Positions 8,633 through 18,320 of a stretch of 64,000 bases of DNA are shown piece after piece; position 1 is the first letter of the stretch; each line of letters begins with the position of its first letter. Position numbers and translations under genes: made by a program. The notes beneath the pieces are model-generated. The model made no database searches, was not told the DNA's origin, and saw only the letters and a program-made list of their open reading frames with translations. Source of the stretch: an uncultured Acetatifactor sp. (lineage in GTDB: Bacteria; Bacillota; Clostridia; Lachnospirales; Lachnospiraceae); NCBI RefSeq assembly GCF_910585425.1, contig NZ_CAJUCP010000021.1, forward strand, positions 14,745 through 78,744. The letters are read 5' to 3'.

Positions 8633-10192
8633 ATGAAAGAAGATGGTAAACAGAAGGGTGAGGCAACGGTACATGGCGTAGTGTTTGCTATTTTTGCCAC
8701 TTTTTTAGCTAGAGGATTTGGCTTTTTTAGAGAACTTATGACTGCCAGCGCTTTTGGAACATCAGGACAGGGAGATGCATTTATAATCGCGCTTTCTATA
8801 CCAGATATTCTATCTTCGGGTTTTGGTACAGTAATTGCGTCTTTGTATATACCGACAATCTTTAAGATTAGGAATGAAAAAATTAGAACAGATGAGGAGA
8901 ACAGATATAATTCAAGCATTTTGTTTGCTATGTTCCTATTGGGGGCGGCTATAACAGGGATTGTGGAGGTTTTTCCTGAAAGCATAGTAAACGTATTCGC
9001 ATCTGGATTTGATAAAGAAACGTTTGATATTGCAGTTTTTATGACACGCATTACAGTAATTACTGTTATACCAGTTTTTATCGGAAGTTTATTGAAGGCA
9101 TATGGGCAGATAATTAATAAGTTTGCATTGCTTACTTTATTGGGGAGCATTATAAATGTTGTAACTATTATTTCTCTTTGTGTTTCATCTAAAAATGATT
9201 TGAGTGCATTAGCTTATTCAGTTCTTTTGGGAAATGTTTTGTATGTCATAATTGCGTTTATAGTAGTAAATCAAAACGGATTTAAAATGTCAGGAAAGCT
9301 TTCTTTAAAGAACCCGTATATGATAGGGATGATTTCTGGTATTTTACCGATATTTATAAGTAATATTATTTCAGAAATGAACCAAATTATTGATAAAAAT
9401 TTTGCATCTCATTTAAGTAGTGGAACTATATCTGCGTTGAATTATTCTTCAAAAGTAGTGAACTTGATTACTGCCATTTTGGGGACTGCGGTATCTAGTG
9501 TGTTCTTTCCCCAATTGAGTATGCTGGCTGCAAGTAAAAACTATCAATTGGTGGCAAAGCATGTTAATCAAATCACTTGTATATTATTCTCAATACTAGT
9601 TCCGATTTTTTATGGCACAATTATTTTTTCTCATAAAATAATTACAATACTATTTGGTCATGGTAATTTTAATAGTAATTCAGTCCAAGTTACAGCGCAA
9701 TGCTTAGTTTTTTATTCTATTGGCATATTAGGATTTAATGTGAAAGCATTCTGGACTCGGGTATATAATTCTTCACTAAATACCAAAATTCCTGCAATCA
9801 ATTCAGCTGTAGCAGTTGGACTAAATATCATTTTGAACATTGCATTGATGCCAATTTTACAACATCGGGGGCTTGCATTAGCGACAGGAATTGCATCTGT
9901 TTTTACGGACGTGCTGCTAATTGTTCAGTATAGTAAAATTAATCCTTATTTTGACTTAATAAGGATGATTAGGGAATTATTAAAAATAGCTATAGCTTCA
10001 CTACCAATCATACCAGTATTGAAGTTTACTGAATTATATGCTCCAAATGGCGTTCTAGGAACAGTTCTATGTGGTGGAATAGGATTTTTTCTTTCAATTA
10101 TTTTATATATGTTAGTTTTATTTAGAATAAATAGTGAAGTTGCTAAAAAAATAAGAATTAGATTAAAAGTAGCAAATAGAAATAAAAAATGA
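8633..10192 (+). CDS. MurJ/MviN-family lipid-linked glycan flippase (Wzx-like role)
   Basis: A 519-residue polytopic protein, the length and topology of the MurJ/MVF branch of the MOP superfamily (about 14 membrane segments). It has the N-terminal FLARGFGFFRELMTASAFG and GQGDAFIIALSIPD and a central ISEMNQIIDKNFASHL. MurJ flips lipid II, but copies inside capsule operons usually flip the repeat unit. A GGGAGG site precedes the ATG. Its place between polymerase and teichoic-acid-type genes supports export of the operon's glycan (inference). Confidence 0.8.
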   Translation: MKEDGKQKGEATVHGVVFAIFATFLARGFGFFRELMTASAFGTSGQGDAFIIALSIPDILSSGFGTVIASLYIPTIFKIRNEKIRTDEENRYNSSILFAMFLLGAAITGIVEVFPESIVNVFASGFDKETFDIAVFMTRITVITVIPVFIGSLLKAYGQIINKFALLTLLGSIINVVTIISLCVSSKNDLSALAYSVLLGNVLYVIIAFIVVNQNGFKMSGKLSLKNPYMIGMISGILPIFISNIISEMNQIIDKNFASHLSSGTISALNYSSKVVNLITAILGTAVSSVFFPQLSMLAASKNYQLVAKHVNQITCILFSILVPIFYGTIIFSHKIITILFGHGNFNSNSVQVTAQCLVFYSIGILGFNVKAFWTRVYNSSLNTKIPAINSAVAVGLNIILNIALMPILQHRGLALATGIASVFTDVLLIVQYSKINPYFDLIRMIRELLKIAIASLPIIPVLKFTELYAPNGVLGTVLCGGIGFFLSIILYMLVLFRINSEVAKKIRIRLKVANRNKK

Positions 10193-10218
10193 TTTTTTGA
10201 AAATAAGGAGAAAACATT

Positions 10219-11379
10219 ATGAAAGAAAAAATGATAGATAAAGGTAAGACAATTATTTATATAACTGCTAACGTTATTTATCGAATCCTATATAGTTTTA
10301 TGATTTTTTTCCCTATTAAAAGTAATCGTATATTCGTAAATGTATATGACGGCCGTGGAATAGGCGACCATCCCAAATATATAATCCAAGAATTGAATAA
10401 AATAAACAGTAATATTGATGTTGTATGGTATGCAAGAAAGGAAAATACGGACTTGCCTATAACTTTTTGCAAACCAAACGGAATAAGGGCACTGTATTTT
10501 ATGGCAACTTCAAAAGTGTGGATTGCAACAGTCAGAATGCCATTATATATAGTAAAAAAGAGGCGACAATATTATATACAAACATGGCATGGCAGTCTGC
10601 CTTTGAAACACATAGAAAAGGATTGTGCTACCTCCTTGTCGGAGCGATATGTTATCCAGGCAAAACATGATTCTAAAATGATTGACGTATTTATTTCAAA
10701 CTCAAAGTTTAGAACAAATAATTTCAAGACAGCTTTTTGGTACAGCGGAGATGTTTGGGAAATAGGCTCTCCGAGAGACTCTATATTTTTTGATCCTAGA
10801 ATAAAAGAGGGTTGTAAAGAGAGGCATGGACTAAGTGATCGAAAAATAATATTATATGCGCCGACTTTTCGTGGGAAAACAGGTACAGGAAATTTGGACA
10901 TAGATTATCTAACTATCAAAAGAGTACTTGAAGAAAAGACAAATGAAAGCTGGACGGTTATAGTTAGATTACATCCCAAAATTGCTGATATTACAGATGA
11001 CCTGAGCTTGCCAGATGGAGTAATTGATATGTCAAAAGTAAAAGATCCTCAAGAAGTTCTAGTAATGGCTGATATAGTATTAACAGATTATTCTGGTTTA
11101 ATGTTTGATGCTATGCAAGCTGATATACCGGTGCTCCTGTATGCAAATGATATAGACAGTTATAATAGTGATCGGGGATTTTACTTCTCCTTTGATGAAC
11201 TTCCGTTTTTGCTTGCGACAAATAATAATCAATTGATAGATAATCTATTAAAATTTAATATAGACGAATATCGAGAATCTGCAACCAAATTCAGTAAAAA
11301 AGTCGGAATTATTAAAAATTCTGACGCATCTAAAATTGCGGCTGAACGAGTAAATAGCATTATTTTAGATTGTAAGTAG
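10219..11379 (+). CDS. CDP-glycerol glycerophosphotransferase (TagB/TagF family)
   Basis: The 386-residue protein has the CDP-glycerol glycerophosphotransferase family pattern: YIQTWHGSLPLKHIEKD, GSPRDSIFF, KIILYAPTFRGK, LHPK, and VLTDYSGLMFDAMQADIPVL. These enzymes move glycerol-phosphate from CDP-glycerol to a lipid-linked acceptor. The short N-terminal hydrophobic stretch and lack of a second domain match single-domain members. The TagD-like gene directly downstream would make its donor CDP-glycerol, so the two form a functional pair. Confidence 0.88.
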   Translation: MKEKMIDKGKTIIYITANVIYRILYSFMIFFPIKSNRIFVNVYDGRGIGDHPKYIIQELNKINSNIDVVWYARKENTDLPITFCKPNGIRALYFMATSKVWIATVRMPLYIVKKRRQYYIQTWHGSLPLKHIEKDCATSLSERYVIQAKHDSKMIDVFISNSKFRTNNFKTAFWYSGDVWEIGSPRDSIFFDPRIKEGCKERHGLSDRKIILYAPTFRGKTGTGNLDIDYLTIKRVLEEKTNESWTVIVRLHPKIADITDDLSLPDGVIDMSKVKDPQEVLVMADIVLTDYSGLMFDAMQADIPVLLYANDIDSYNSDRGFYFSFDELPFLLATNNNQLIDNLLKFNIDEYRESATKFSKKVGIIKNSDASKIAAERVNSIILDCK

Positions 11380-11422
11380 CTTGATTAAGAGATTTATATA
11401 CAATACAGGGAGGTTAAAATTT

Positions 11423-11869
11423 GTGAATCAGCAAAATAAACAGAAGCAATATAAAGTAGGTTATACACAAGGTGTATATGACATGTTTCATATTGGACAT
11501 CTTAACTTAATCAATCGTGCAAAGGAATTTTGCGATTATTTGATTGTAGGTGTAAATGCTGATAAACTGGTGCTATCATATAAACATAAGATGCCAGTAA
11601 TTAATGAGAAAGAGCGACGGATTATTGTCTCTAATATCCGAGCGGTCAATCGGTGTGTCATTGCTACAACTCTTGATAAGGTTGTGGCATGGAAAGAGCT
11701 TCGCTTTAATGCTATTTTTATAGGAGATGATTGGAGGGGGGATGCGCGTTGGATACAGACAGAGAAAGAATTGGAGCCATATGGAGTTAGGGTGGTCTAC
11801 CTTCCATATACTGATAGAATATCTTCTACAATATTGAGACAAGAAAGCGAAAAAAGAGTTGAGGATTGA
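11423..11869 (+). CDS. tagD: Glycerol-3-phosphate cytidylyltransferase-like protein
   Basis: A nucleotidyltransferase of about 148 residues, with the HxGH-type motif in TQGVYDMFHIGHLNLINRA, the CTP-site region MPVINEKERRIIVSNI, the GDDWRGDARW segment typical of TagD, and a C-terminal RISSTILR. It should join glycerol-3-phosphate and CTP to give CDP-glycerol in the cytoplasm. The GTG at 11423 is chosen as start because GGGAGG lies 9 nt upstream. A TTG at 11381 is in frame but has no ribosome site. It overlaps the next gene by one base. Confidence 0.85.
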   Translation: MNQQNKQKQYKVGYTQGVYDMFHIGHLNLINRAKEFCDYLIVGVNADKLVLSYKHKMPVINEKERRIIVSNIRAVNRCVIATTLDKVVAWKELRFNAIFIGDDWRGDARWIQTEKELEPYGVRVVYLPYTDRISSTILRQESEKRVED

Positions 11870-12867
11870 TGATGGCTAGAAAAAAGCATGTTGATTACAT
11901 AAAGGCTATAGGAATTACACTGGTAATCTTAGGACATATCAATTATGCGAATGATGTTATTAAAGAGTGGATCTATGCTTTTCATATGCCGTTGTTTTAC
12001 TTTGCAACGGGGGTGGTCATAAAAAGGGAGAATATAGATTATAATTATTTTATTAAAAAATTCCAAGGGCTTATTGTGCCATATTTTATTTGGGGGTTCA
12101 TCTATGCGGGCTGTTCTTTTGGAAGCGCTGTTCGAATTGGATATGGAAGTTATCATTCGATATCCAGAGCAGGGAGCCTCACGTCTTTGTGGTTTCTCCC
12201 AACAATGTTTATTGGTGTCGTACTTTGTCAGCTTGTCTTTAAAGCATCCCAAAAGGTATGGATAATAGCTATCATGGCCGTGGGAGCAATTGGGGTGTCC
12301 GTGTCTGCTCCTAAAATTGATATTGGATATCCATGGTGTGCGGATGTCTCGCTATTAGCCGCTGGTTTTATTTTATTTGGCCATTTGTTTGAAAGAATAG
12401 CTAATAAAATAATGAATACGAGAGGGTGGGTGCTGCTGTGTATCATAGGTGTTGCACTGACATTTACATATAGGTTGAACTCCATTACAGCAAATAGCTA
12501 TGTACTAATGGCTAATATGAGGATTGGAAATCCCATAGTTTTTCTCATTTCAGCCTTTGGCGGATGCTTAATGGTATATAGTGTGTCAAGAATACTTGAA
12601 TGGCTTCCGGTAGATAAGCGACTGCTATCGTTTGTGGGGACAAATACTTTGGTCATTTTTGCAGTTCAAAAACCGATAATACATGTGTTTGGAAAATGTT
12701 TTGAAGTTATAAGCATGTATTGGCTTATTGAGTTAATAGTAGCGGGAGTTGGGACGCTGACATGTGCATGCGTTTTAAGTTTCCTAATTGATCGTTTTGC
12801 ACCGTGTCTTGCTGGGAGGTCAGCTACGGCATATACTAAACTAAGTACAAGGGAAAAGGGGCATTAA
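11869..12867 (+). CDS. Acyltransferase family 3 membrane protein
   Basis: About 332 residues with roughly ten membrane segments. The start KKHVDYIKAIGITLVILGHI followed by WIYAFHMPLFYFATG is the classic opening of acyltransferase family 3 (OafA/WecH type), including the catalytic His in the LGH motif. These proteins O-acetylate or acylate surface sugars. It is the last gene of the glycan operon and overlaps tagD (TGATG). The ATG at 11872 is an alternative start with better spacing from GAGG. Confidence 0.85.
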   Translation: MMARKKHVDYIKAIGITLVILGHINYANDVIKEWIYAFHMPLFYFATGVVIKRENIDYNYFIKKFQGLIVPYFIWGFIYAGCSFGSAVRIGYGSYHSISRAGSLTSLWFLPTMFIGVVLCQLVFKASQKVWIIAIMAVGAIGVSVSAPKIDIGYPWCADVSLLAAGFILFGHLFERIANKIMNTRGWVLLCIIGVALTFTYRLNSITANSYVLMANMRIGNPIVFLISAFGGCLMVYSVSRILEWLPVDKRLLSFVGTNTLVIFAVQKPIIHVFGKCFEVISMYWLIELIVAGVGTLTCACVLSFLIDRFAPCLAGRSATAYTKLSTREKGH

Positions 12868-13034
12868 TTCCATTTTGTCAGACAATCTTTCTCCATCGTT
12901 TACACAAATCAATACCACCATTTGCCAATTATTTGGATAAAATTGTGGTATATTAAGAAAATATTAGTTGTTTTTTAAAAAAGAACCTGTTTTGGTAGTA
13001 AAGACTGAAAAATAGTGCAAACTGGAAGTGAAAT

Positions 13035-13067
13035 CAGTAAAAGGGTCGTTTATCGGCCCTTTTACTG
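13035..13067. terminator. Strong hairpin between glycan operon and transposase (both-strand terminator)
   Basis: The perfect 11-bp stem CAGTAAAAGGG (13035-13045) / CCCTTTTACTG (13057-13067) has an 11-nt loop and lies between two convergent genes. The stem supplies a T-rich right side for both strands. The 167 bp before it are A+T-rich and show no gene. Confidence 0.6.
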
Positions 13068-13069
13068 CA

Positions 13070-14428
13070 TTATATCGAGTAGTTTAAAATGGACTTTAAC
13101 TGTGTCTCTGATAGAAAATAATTCGTAAGCGGGAGATGGAATTTTTCTGACAGATTATTGATAAAGTCAAATTTCAGATCCCGGTCTATTGCTTTCTGGT
13201 TCATGCTGACGCTGGCCTTCCCGCCTTCCCCGTCCGTGAAGCTGACATATTTCCCGCTTTCCCCAAAGTCTTTCCTCTTTGCCTGGGAAAGCGTAAGGGA
13301 CTTCGCTTTTTCCACCATCCTGTTGATTTCATGTTTCTTTTTTGCCGCAAGGGAAGGGCTGTATGTAAGCAGACGTTTTTCTGTAAGGAAGATTGTCTTC
13401 ATCTTCCCTTCGTGCAGGATCCCATAGGGAAATCTGTCGATGCAGGACTTATAACGGTACAGCAGCTTTCCTTTTTTATCCCTCACTTCCTGGAATCCCT
13501 GGTCCAGCAGGACCCATGCTTTTTCTTTCTCAGGGAGCATTTTGACCGCTTTTGAGAACAGATAGCCGTCCCCGGCCTTTTTTGAGAAAGCGATGTTCTC
13601 CGCGCAGTTGAGCCCCTTGTCCGCCACATGTATCGTCCTGCCGTCGATATTGTGCTGTTTTTTCATTTGCGAGACCACTTCCCGCAGGACAGGCTTTTCT
13701 GATTCGTTTCCGGGGTACATTTTCATACCGACAGGGACAAGGTTGCTGTCCAGAAGGAGGCCGAGCCCGACGATGGGATCCTTCCTGTTTTCCTTGCTGG
13801 GGCCTTTCATGCGGAAGCCATCCTCCCTGTCGATTTCAAAGAAAAAGTTGGTGCAGTCGAAGTATGTCCTGTCAGTGGAGATGCCGTAGGCTGCACTGGT
13901 CTGTGCCGTGAAGAGCTCGGCAATCTTTTCATAGTTTGCCCCTAAGAAGGAAAGGCCGTCAAGGAGCTGGTCATAAGAATAATTGCAGGGATGGAAGAGG
14001 CTGGGGAGGACTTCATGGAATGTCCTGAGCTTGCTGCAGGGGTTTACGCTCCTGGCATAGACCAGGGATGAGAGAAGCCCATAAAGGTCGAACTGGAAAT
14101 CATTGGTCAGCTTGAAAAGGTCCATGTATTTTTTGACCTTAAGTTTCTCCATGATGCTTTTCAACGGGAAATAACCCATGTAGATGAGCGGGGAGACGGC
14201 AGAGATTTTGGGTGTACCCCCTGCTTTTTTTGCCTGGTTGAGGGAATCGACTTCAGCCTGGAAGAAGGCGACAGGGTCAGCCATCCCGCCTGCGGTGAGT
14301 GTCTCTACTGAACCCAGCGACTTGTAGCATCTGTGGGCAGTCCCCTTTTTTTCATGGCTGTAAAAGCTCTCATAGATGGCAAGGTAAGTCCGGTTTTTTA
14401 ACTTTGTTTTCTTAAGAAAATATGCCAT
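13070..14428 (-). mobile_element. IS1634-type (IS4-superfamily) transposase, C-terminally shortened
   Basis: The start MAYFLKKTKLKNRTYLAIYE has a GGAGG site upstream. SAAYGISTDRTYFDCTNFFF and DPIVGLGLLLDSNLVPVGM contain the first catalytic Asp region, and TIHVADKGLNCAENI the second. The protein has 452 residues, whereas family members usually have well over 500. After NQKAIDRDLKFD the expected GFYAV segment and the YREK/Glu part of the DDE site are missing. The sequence jumps to a short tail, NNLSEKFHLPLTNYFL. An internal deletion is likely, leaving an inactive copy. Terminal inverted repeats could not be defined by eye. Confidence 0.75.
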
Positions 14429-14506
14429 AATCCCGTCCTCCAAATATAACACCACTAACACCATCATTATAACACAGAAAAAATAATTTTGCAAGCCCCA
14501 GGAGCA

Positions 14507-14533
14507 ATAAAAAAAGCCTTATTTCTAGGCTTT
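14507..14533 (-). terminator. Rho-independent terminator upstream of the transposase
   Basis: Read on the minus strand, AAAGCCT (14527-14533) and AGGCTTT (14513-14519) form a stem followed by a run of seven T. It would stop transcription entering the transposase gene from outside, as insertion elements often do. Confidence 0.6.
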
Positions 14534-14661
14534 CAAGAGGGTTTTGGGTGTCGGTCTGCTCCTAAAGATTATGATGCTAACTTCTAAACACGGGGCTTTA
14601 TTCAGCTCGCCGCTGCGCTAGAACGCTAGGCGTCAACAACAACTGGCTCATAACAGAATCT

Positions 14662-14695
14662 TTCTGCATATAATCGTACCGCTTTATATGCAGAA
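14662..14695. repeat. Perfect 12-bp palindrome in the transposase/ATPase gap
   Basis: TTCTGCATATAA (14662-14673) and TTATATGCAGAA (14684-14695) flank a 10-nt loop. It lies about 150 bp before the AAA-ATPase gene in a 414-bp gap with no other gene. It could be an operator, or an end of the neighbouring insertion element. Confidence 0.45.
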
Positions 14696-14842
14696 TGCCC
14701 ACTGCATCTGCATAAAAACATGCAGGACGTATGGTTTGAGGAGATGCCGAGGGAGCTCGAAATCCAAAGAAACCTGATTCTTTGTCTTGCGAATCCCCCT
14801 GTTTTATGTTACCCTGAAACCAGTAAAGAAGGAGGGCTGTCA

Positions 14843-16432
14843 ATGGAACACGGTCAGTACGTCAATCCCGGCAACAGCGGGTTCCAAGTAATCCTGAACT
14901 CCGAATATATCGACAAGACCGGCCTGATTGGGCAGATGAACAGCCGAATCGGCAGCTCCGAGGGATTGGTGTGCGTCAGCAGGCCCCGCAGATTCGGAAA
15001 GTCATATGCGGCCAAGATGCTATGTGCCTATTATGACAGTTCCTGCGATTCCCGGGTGCTCTTCGATGGCAGAGCGATATCAAAGATGGACGGATATGCA
15101 GAGCATATGAACAGCTACAATGTAATCTGCTTTGATGCCACCGGCTTCCTTTCGGATATCCTGCAGCGGCACGGAGCTTTACACGAGATTGCTGCGATGA
15201 TTCCAAATGCGATACAAAAAGACCTGGTGGCGCTCTACCCCTATCTGGCCCCGGAATCCACGCTGGCAGACTGCCTGCTGCGCTGTGTCGAGAAGGAAGA
15301 GAAGAAATTCATCTTTATCATTGATGAATGGGATGCAGTAATCCGGGAAGCCGGGCCGGAGACACAGAGAGCCTACCTGAACCTGCTGAGGGGCTGGTTC
15401 AAGAACATCAGCTTTACCCCGAAAGTGGTGGCAGCAGCCTATTTGACGGGCATCCTTCCTATCAAAAAGGATGGCTCCCAGTCTGCCATTTCCGATTTTA
15501 TAGAGTATCCGATCCTCTATCCGGACGGCTTCGCGGAATATACCGGGTTCACGGCCAGGGAGGTTCAGGAGCTTTGCCGGGAGCATGGACTGAATTTTGA
15601 GGAGTTCAGGGCATGGTATGATGGGTATGATTTTCCTGACTGCGGGCCGATTTATAACCCATACTCGGTGATGCGCGCTGTCAGGGACAGAAAGTGCAGG
15701 TCATACTGGCAGCGGACATCGGCAGCGGAATCCCTGTTTACCTATATCAACATGGATTTCGAAGGGCTGCAGGAGCTGATTGCCCGCCTGATTGCCGGAG
15801 AAGAAATCGAAGTGGACACGGACGGCTTCGAGAACGATTTTGAGAGCTTCAAGAGCAAAGATGACGTGCTGACCCTGCTGATTCATCTCGGATATCTGAC
15901 CTATCATGAGGACGAAAAGACAGTGGACATTCCCAATGAAGAGGTCAGAATCGAGTTCAATAAAATTTTGAAGGGAACGAACACAAACGCAAAATGGATT
16001 TGGCTGATTCAGAAATCCAAGCAGCTCATAGAAGATACGATTGCGGGAGACAGCGGCAAAGTCGCGCAGGCAATATCAGAGGTACGCGATACACAATATG
16101 CCCCCACCTTCTACAATGACGAGCAGTCGCTGAGATATGTGGTGAAGTTCGCGTATATAGCTGCGGTTGACCAATATATGAAGGTAGAGGAGCTACCGTC
16201 CGGACATGGCATTGCAGACATTGTCTACATCCCCAAAAGGCGTTCGCCACTGCCCGCGCTGATTGTCGAGCTAAAGTGGAACAAGTCGGCTGAGGGAGCC
16301 ATAGGGCAGATAAAGGACAGGAACTATCCCGCTGTGATACGGGAATACGAAGGGGCGGCCGTTTTAGTCGGCATCAATTACGACCCTGAGAAGAAAGAGC
16401 ATACCTGTGAAATCGAAAGGCTCCACATATAA
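14843..16432 (+). CDS. AAA-ATPase-like / PD-(D/E)XK nuclease protein (divergent paralogue E)
   Basis: 529 residues, the same length as most of its paralogues at 36-53 kb, but clearly more divergent. The P-loop lies in VSRPRRFGKSYAAKML, Walker B is FIIDEWD, and a sensor segment TGILPIKKDGSQSAISDF follows. The C-terminal PD-(D/E)XK motif is ADIVYIPKRRSPLPALIVELKW, with Asp, then Glu-Leu-Lys. This matches the AAA-ATPase_like (PF09820) plus PDDEXK_9 family, abundant in gut Firmicutes and Bacteroides, function unproven. The start MEHGQYVNPG follows GGAGGG by 6 nt. It probably acts on DNA. Confidence 0.85.
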   Translation: MEHGQYVNPGNSGFQVILNSEYIDKTGLIGQMNSRIGSSEGLVCVSRPRRFGKSYAAKMLCAYYDSSCDSRVLFDGRAISKMDGYAEHMNSYNVICFDATGFLSDILQRHGALHEIAAMIPNAIQKDLVALYPYLAPESTLADCLLRCVEKEEKKFIFIIDEWDAVIREAGPETQRAYLNLLRGWFKNISFTPKVVAAAYLTGILPIKKDGSQSAISDFIEYPILYPDGFAEYTGFTAREVQELCREHGLNFEEFRAWYDGYDFPDCGPIYNPYSVMRAVRDRKCRSYWQRTSAAESLFTYINMDFEGLQELIARLIAGEEIEVDTDGFENDFESFKSKDDVLTLLIHLGYLTYHEDEKTVDIPNEEVRIEFNKILKGTNTNAKWIWLIQKSKQLIEDTIAGDSGKVAQAISEVRDTQYAPTFYNDEQSLRYVVKFAYIAAVDQYMKVEELPSGHGIADIVYIPKRRSPLPALIVELKWNKSAEGAIGQIKDRNYPAVIREYEGAAVLVGINYDPEKKEHTCEIERLHI

Positions 16433-16488
16433 GCAAGATCGACGAAGACCCTGGAAAAGAACGGCACATGGAAAGTTAGGAGGTATGT

Positions 16489-17805
16489 ATGGAACCTGAC
16501 ATGACACTCAGAGAGAAACTGAAAGGCAAGGAACTGAAGGCATTCTGCTTCTTTTCCATGGCAATGCTGTTCGTGGCGGCCATGGCCGGCATGGTCCGGG
16601 AAGGGCAGGGGCCGCTGTCCCTGGTCCGGGGCCTGTGGACTATCGTAATCTCCCGGGACGCGCTGATTACGGACTACTTCGAGCTGACAGGCCACGGGGC
16701 CGCTTTCCTGAACGGCGTGCTGGTGATGGGCATGGGGATGTGGCTGCTGTGCAGGGAGAAGGTCAAATTCACCGGGCTAACCATGGCGGCGGTCTTCATC
16801 AACGTGGGCTACGGCTTCTGGGGAAAGAATCCTGTGAACATCCTGCCCATCCTCTTCGGCACGTCCGCCTATGCCCTGGTCCACGGCGCGCAGTTGAGCA
16901 GGTACATCTATACGGGGTTCTTCGGCACCAGCCTGGCGCCCCTGGTGACGGAGCTGGTGTACGAGCTGCCCTTCGACTGGAGGGTGAACCTGCTGATATC
17001 CATAGCGGCAGGGATGGCGATCGGCTTCATCCTTCCCGGCCTTTCAGTACATACGGCCTCCATGCACATGGGCTATAACCTGTTCAACGTAGGATTCTCG
17101 GCGGGCATACTGGCCTTCGTGATCGTCTGCGTGCTGAAGTCCTTCGGCATAGAGAGCGAGTCCGTGATGATCTGGCGGGAGGGGAGGCCCCTGTGGATCG
17201 GGGTGGGGCTGTATGGGTATTTCCTGCTGACTTTTCTGTATGGGCTGTACCTAAGCGGGTGGAAATGGAAGGGCATAGGGAAAGTGTGGAAGCATCCGGG
17301 CCGGGCGGTGGCGGATTTCGTCCTCATGGAGGGCGAGGGGAACACGCTGATGAACATGGCCCTTATGGGGGCGCTCTGCACCACCTACATCTGTCTGGTA
17401 GGGGGCGACCTCTCCGGGCCGGTGGTGGGCGCTGTCCTGACGGCCTTCGGCTTCTCCGCCTTCGGTGCCCATGTGCGCAACTATCTGCCGGTGCTTGGCG
17501 GCGTGTTCCTGTCCACCTTCCTGAACCGCTTTTCGCTCACCACGCCCGGCGTGCAGCTGGCTTCGGTCTTTGCGGTGGGGCTGGCGCCCATCGCGGGCCG
17601 CTTCGGCATAGTGCCCGGAATCCTGGCCGGCATGCTCCACACGGCCATCGTCATGTGCACCTCCCAGATGTACGGGGGGCTGAACCTGTACAACAACGGA
17701 TTCAGCGCGGGCTGGGTGGCCATCATCATGGTGCCCGCCATAGAGAGCATCCTGATGGAATACGAGCGGCGGAAGCGCCCGGCTGGAGATCATAAACGCG
17801 TCTGA
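16489..17805 (+). CDS. DUF1576 membrane protein
   Basis: A 438-residue polytopic protein with about ten to twelve hydrophobic segments. The repeated segments SMHMGYNLFNVGFSAGILAF and GGLNLYNNGFSAGWVAII show an internal duplication of two related halves. It resembles the DUF1576 family of Firmicutes, whose function is unknown. AGGAGG lies 5 nt before the ATG. Its G+C content is high like the housekeeping part of the window. It may be a transporter or sensor; nothing in the sequence decides this. Confidence 0.7.
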   Translation: MEPDMTLREKLKGKELKAFCFFSMAMLFVAAMAGMVREGQGPLSLVRGLWTIVISRDALITDYFELTGHGAAFLNGVLVMGMGMWLLCREKVKFTGLTMAAVFINVGYGFWGKNPVNILPILFGTSAYALVHGAQLSRYIYTGFFGTSLAPLVTELVYELPFDWRVNLLISIAAGMAIGFILPGLSVHTASMHMGYNLFNVGFSAGILAFVIVCVLKSFGIESESVMIWREGRPLWIGVGLYGYFLLTFLYGLYLSGWKWKGIGKVWKHPGRAVADFVLMEGEGNTLMNMALMGALCTTYICLVGGDLSGPVVGAVLTAFGFSAFGAHVRNYLPVLGGVFLSTFLNRFSLTTPGVQLASVFAVGLAPIAGRFGIVPGILAGMLHTAIVMCTSQMYGGLNLYNNGFSAGWVAIIMVPAIESILMEYERRKRPAGDHKRV

Positions 17806-17836
17806 AAACCTTTCATATGGACGGTCAGGCCGCGAA

Positions 17837-17923
17837 AGCGCACGAGAGAAAATTTCATGAGTGTACTTTTGAAAGAAATTTTCTCTCCTGGGAGTGCGCT
17901 GAAGGGACTTGACCCTTTAGCGC
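17837..17923 (+). promoter_or_regulatory. Two mutually exclusive hairpins between DUF1576 gene and small gene
   Basis: Hairpin 1 has a perfect 13-bp stem (17844-17856 with 17875-17887), extended by AGCGCAC (17837-17843) pairing with GTGCGCT (17894-17900). Hairpin 2 pairs GCGCTGAAGGG (17896-17906) with CCCTTTAGCGC (17913-17923), with one mismatch. Both use bases 17896-17900, so the outer stem of hairpin 1 and hairpin 2 compete. This resembles an attenuator or terminator/antiterminator. No clear T-run follows. Confidence 0.45.
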
Positions 17924-17957
17924 TGTGGTGCAGCGACTTTAAAAGGAGAGAAGGAAA

Positions 17958-18311
17958 ATGCTTGAGGAACAGAGGAAAATCGTAAGGATCACAGCGGAGC
18001 TGACCATGTTCTTCCTGGAGGTCGGGGCCGGGAACATCAGCTCCCATGTGGAGGTCGAGGGCAGTGTGGGAAAGATAAACTTCCGCGCGGACTATCGCCC
18101 GGGCTGTGAGGATAAGCTCAGGGAGATGGAAAAATGCCTCAGCGAGCAGCGAAACGACGGCATCGAGGACATCTACTGGGAGCTGGCGGGCAGCGGGAAC
18201 CATGGGCAGACCAGCCAGCTGATGCTGGTGGGCATGATGGTGGACCGGGCGGAGGTCAGGGTGCAGGACGGCTTTGTGGATCTGACTTTGTATAAGGAGC
18301 TGCGGGAGTAG
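17958..18311 (+). CDS. Conserved-looking hypothetical protein, 117 aa
   Basis: A soluble acidic protein starting MLEEQRKIVRITAELTMFFL with a good AGGAGAGAAGG ribosome site. It has no signal peptide or membrane segment. The pattern of short alternating hydrophobic strands and helices suggests a small alpha/beta domain. It is convergent with the AraC gene downstream (10 bp apart). I do not recognise the family. Confidence 0.6.
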   Translation: MLEEQRKIVRITAELTMFFLEVGAGNISSHVEVEGSVGKINFRADYRPGCEDKLREMEKCLSEQRNDGIEDIYWELAGSGNHGQTSQLMLVGMMVDRAEVRVQDGFVDLTLYKELRE

Positions 18312-18320
18312 GGGAAGGAA

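Noticed and set aside
8633..10192. Housekeeping MurJ
   Set aside because: Possible by family, but its A+T-rich composition and place between polymerase and teichoic-acid genes favour a capsule flippase.
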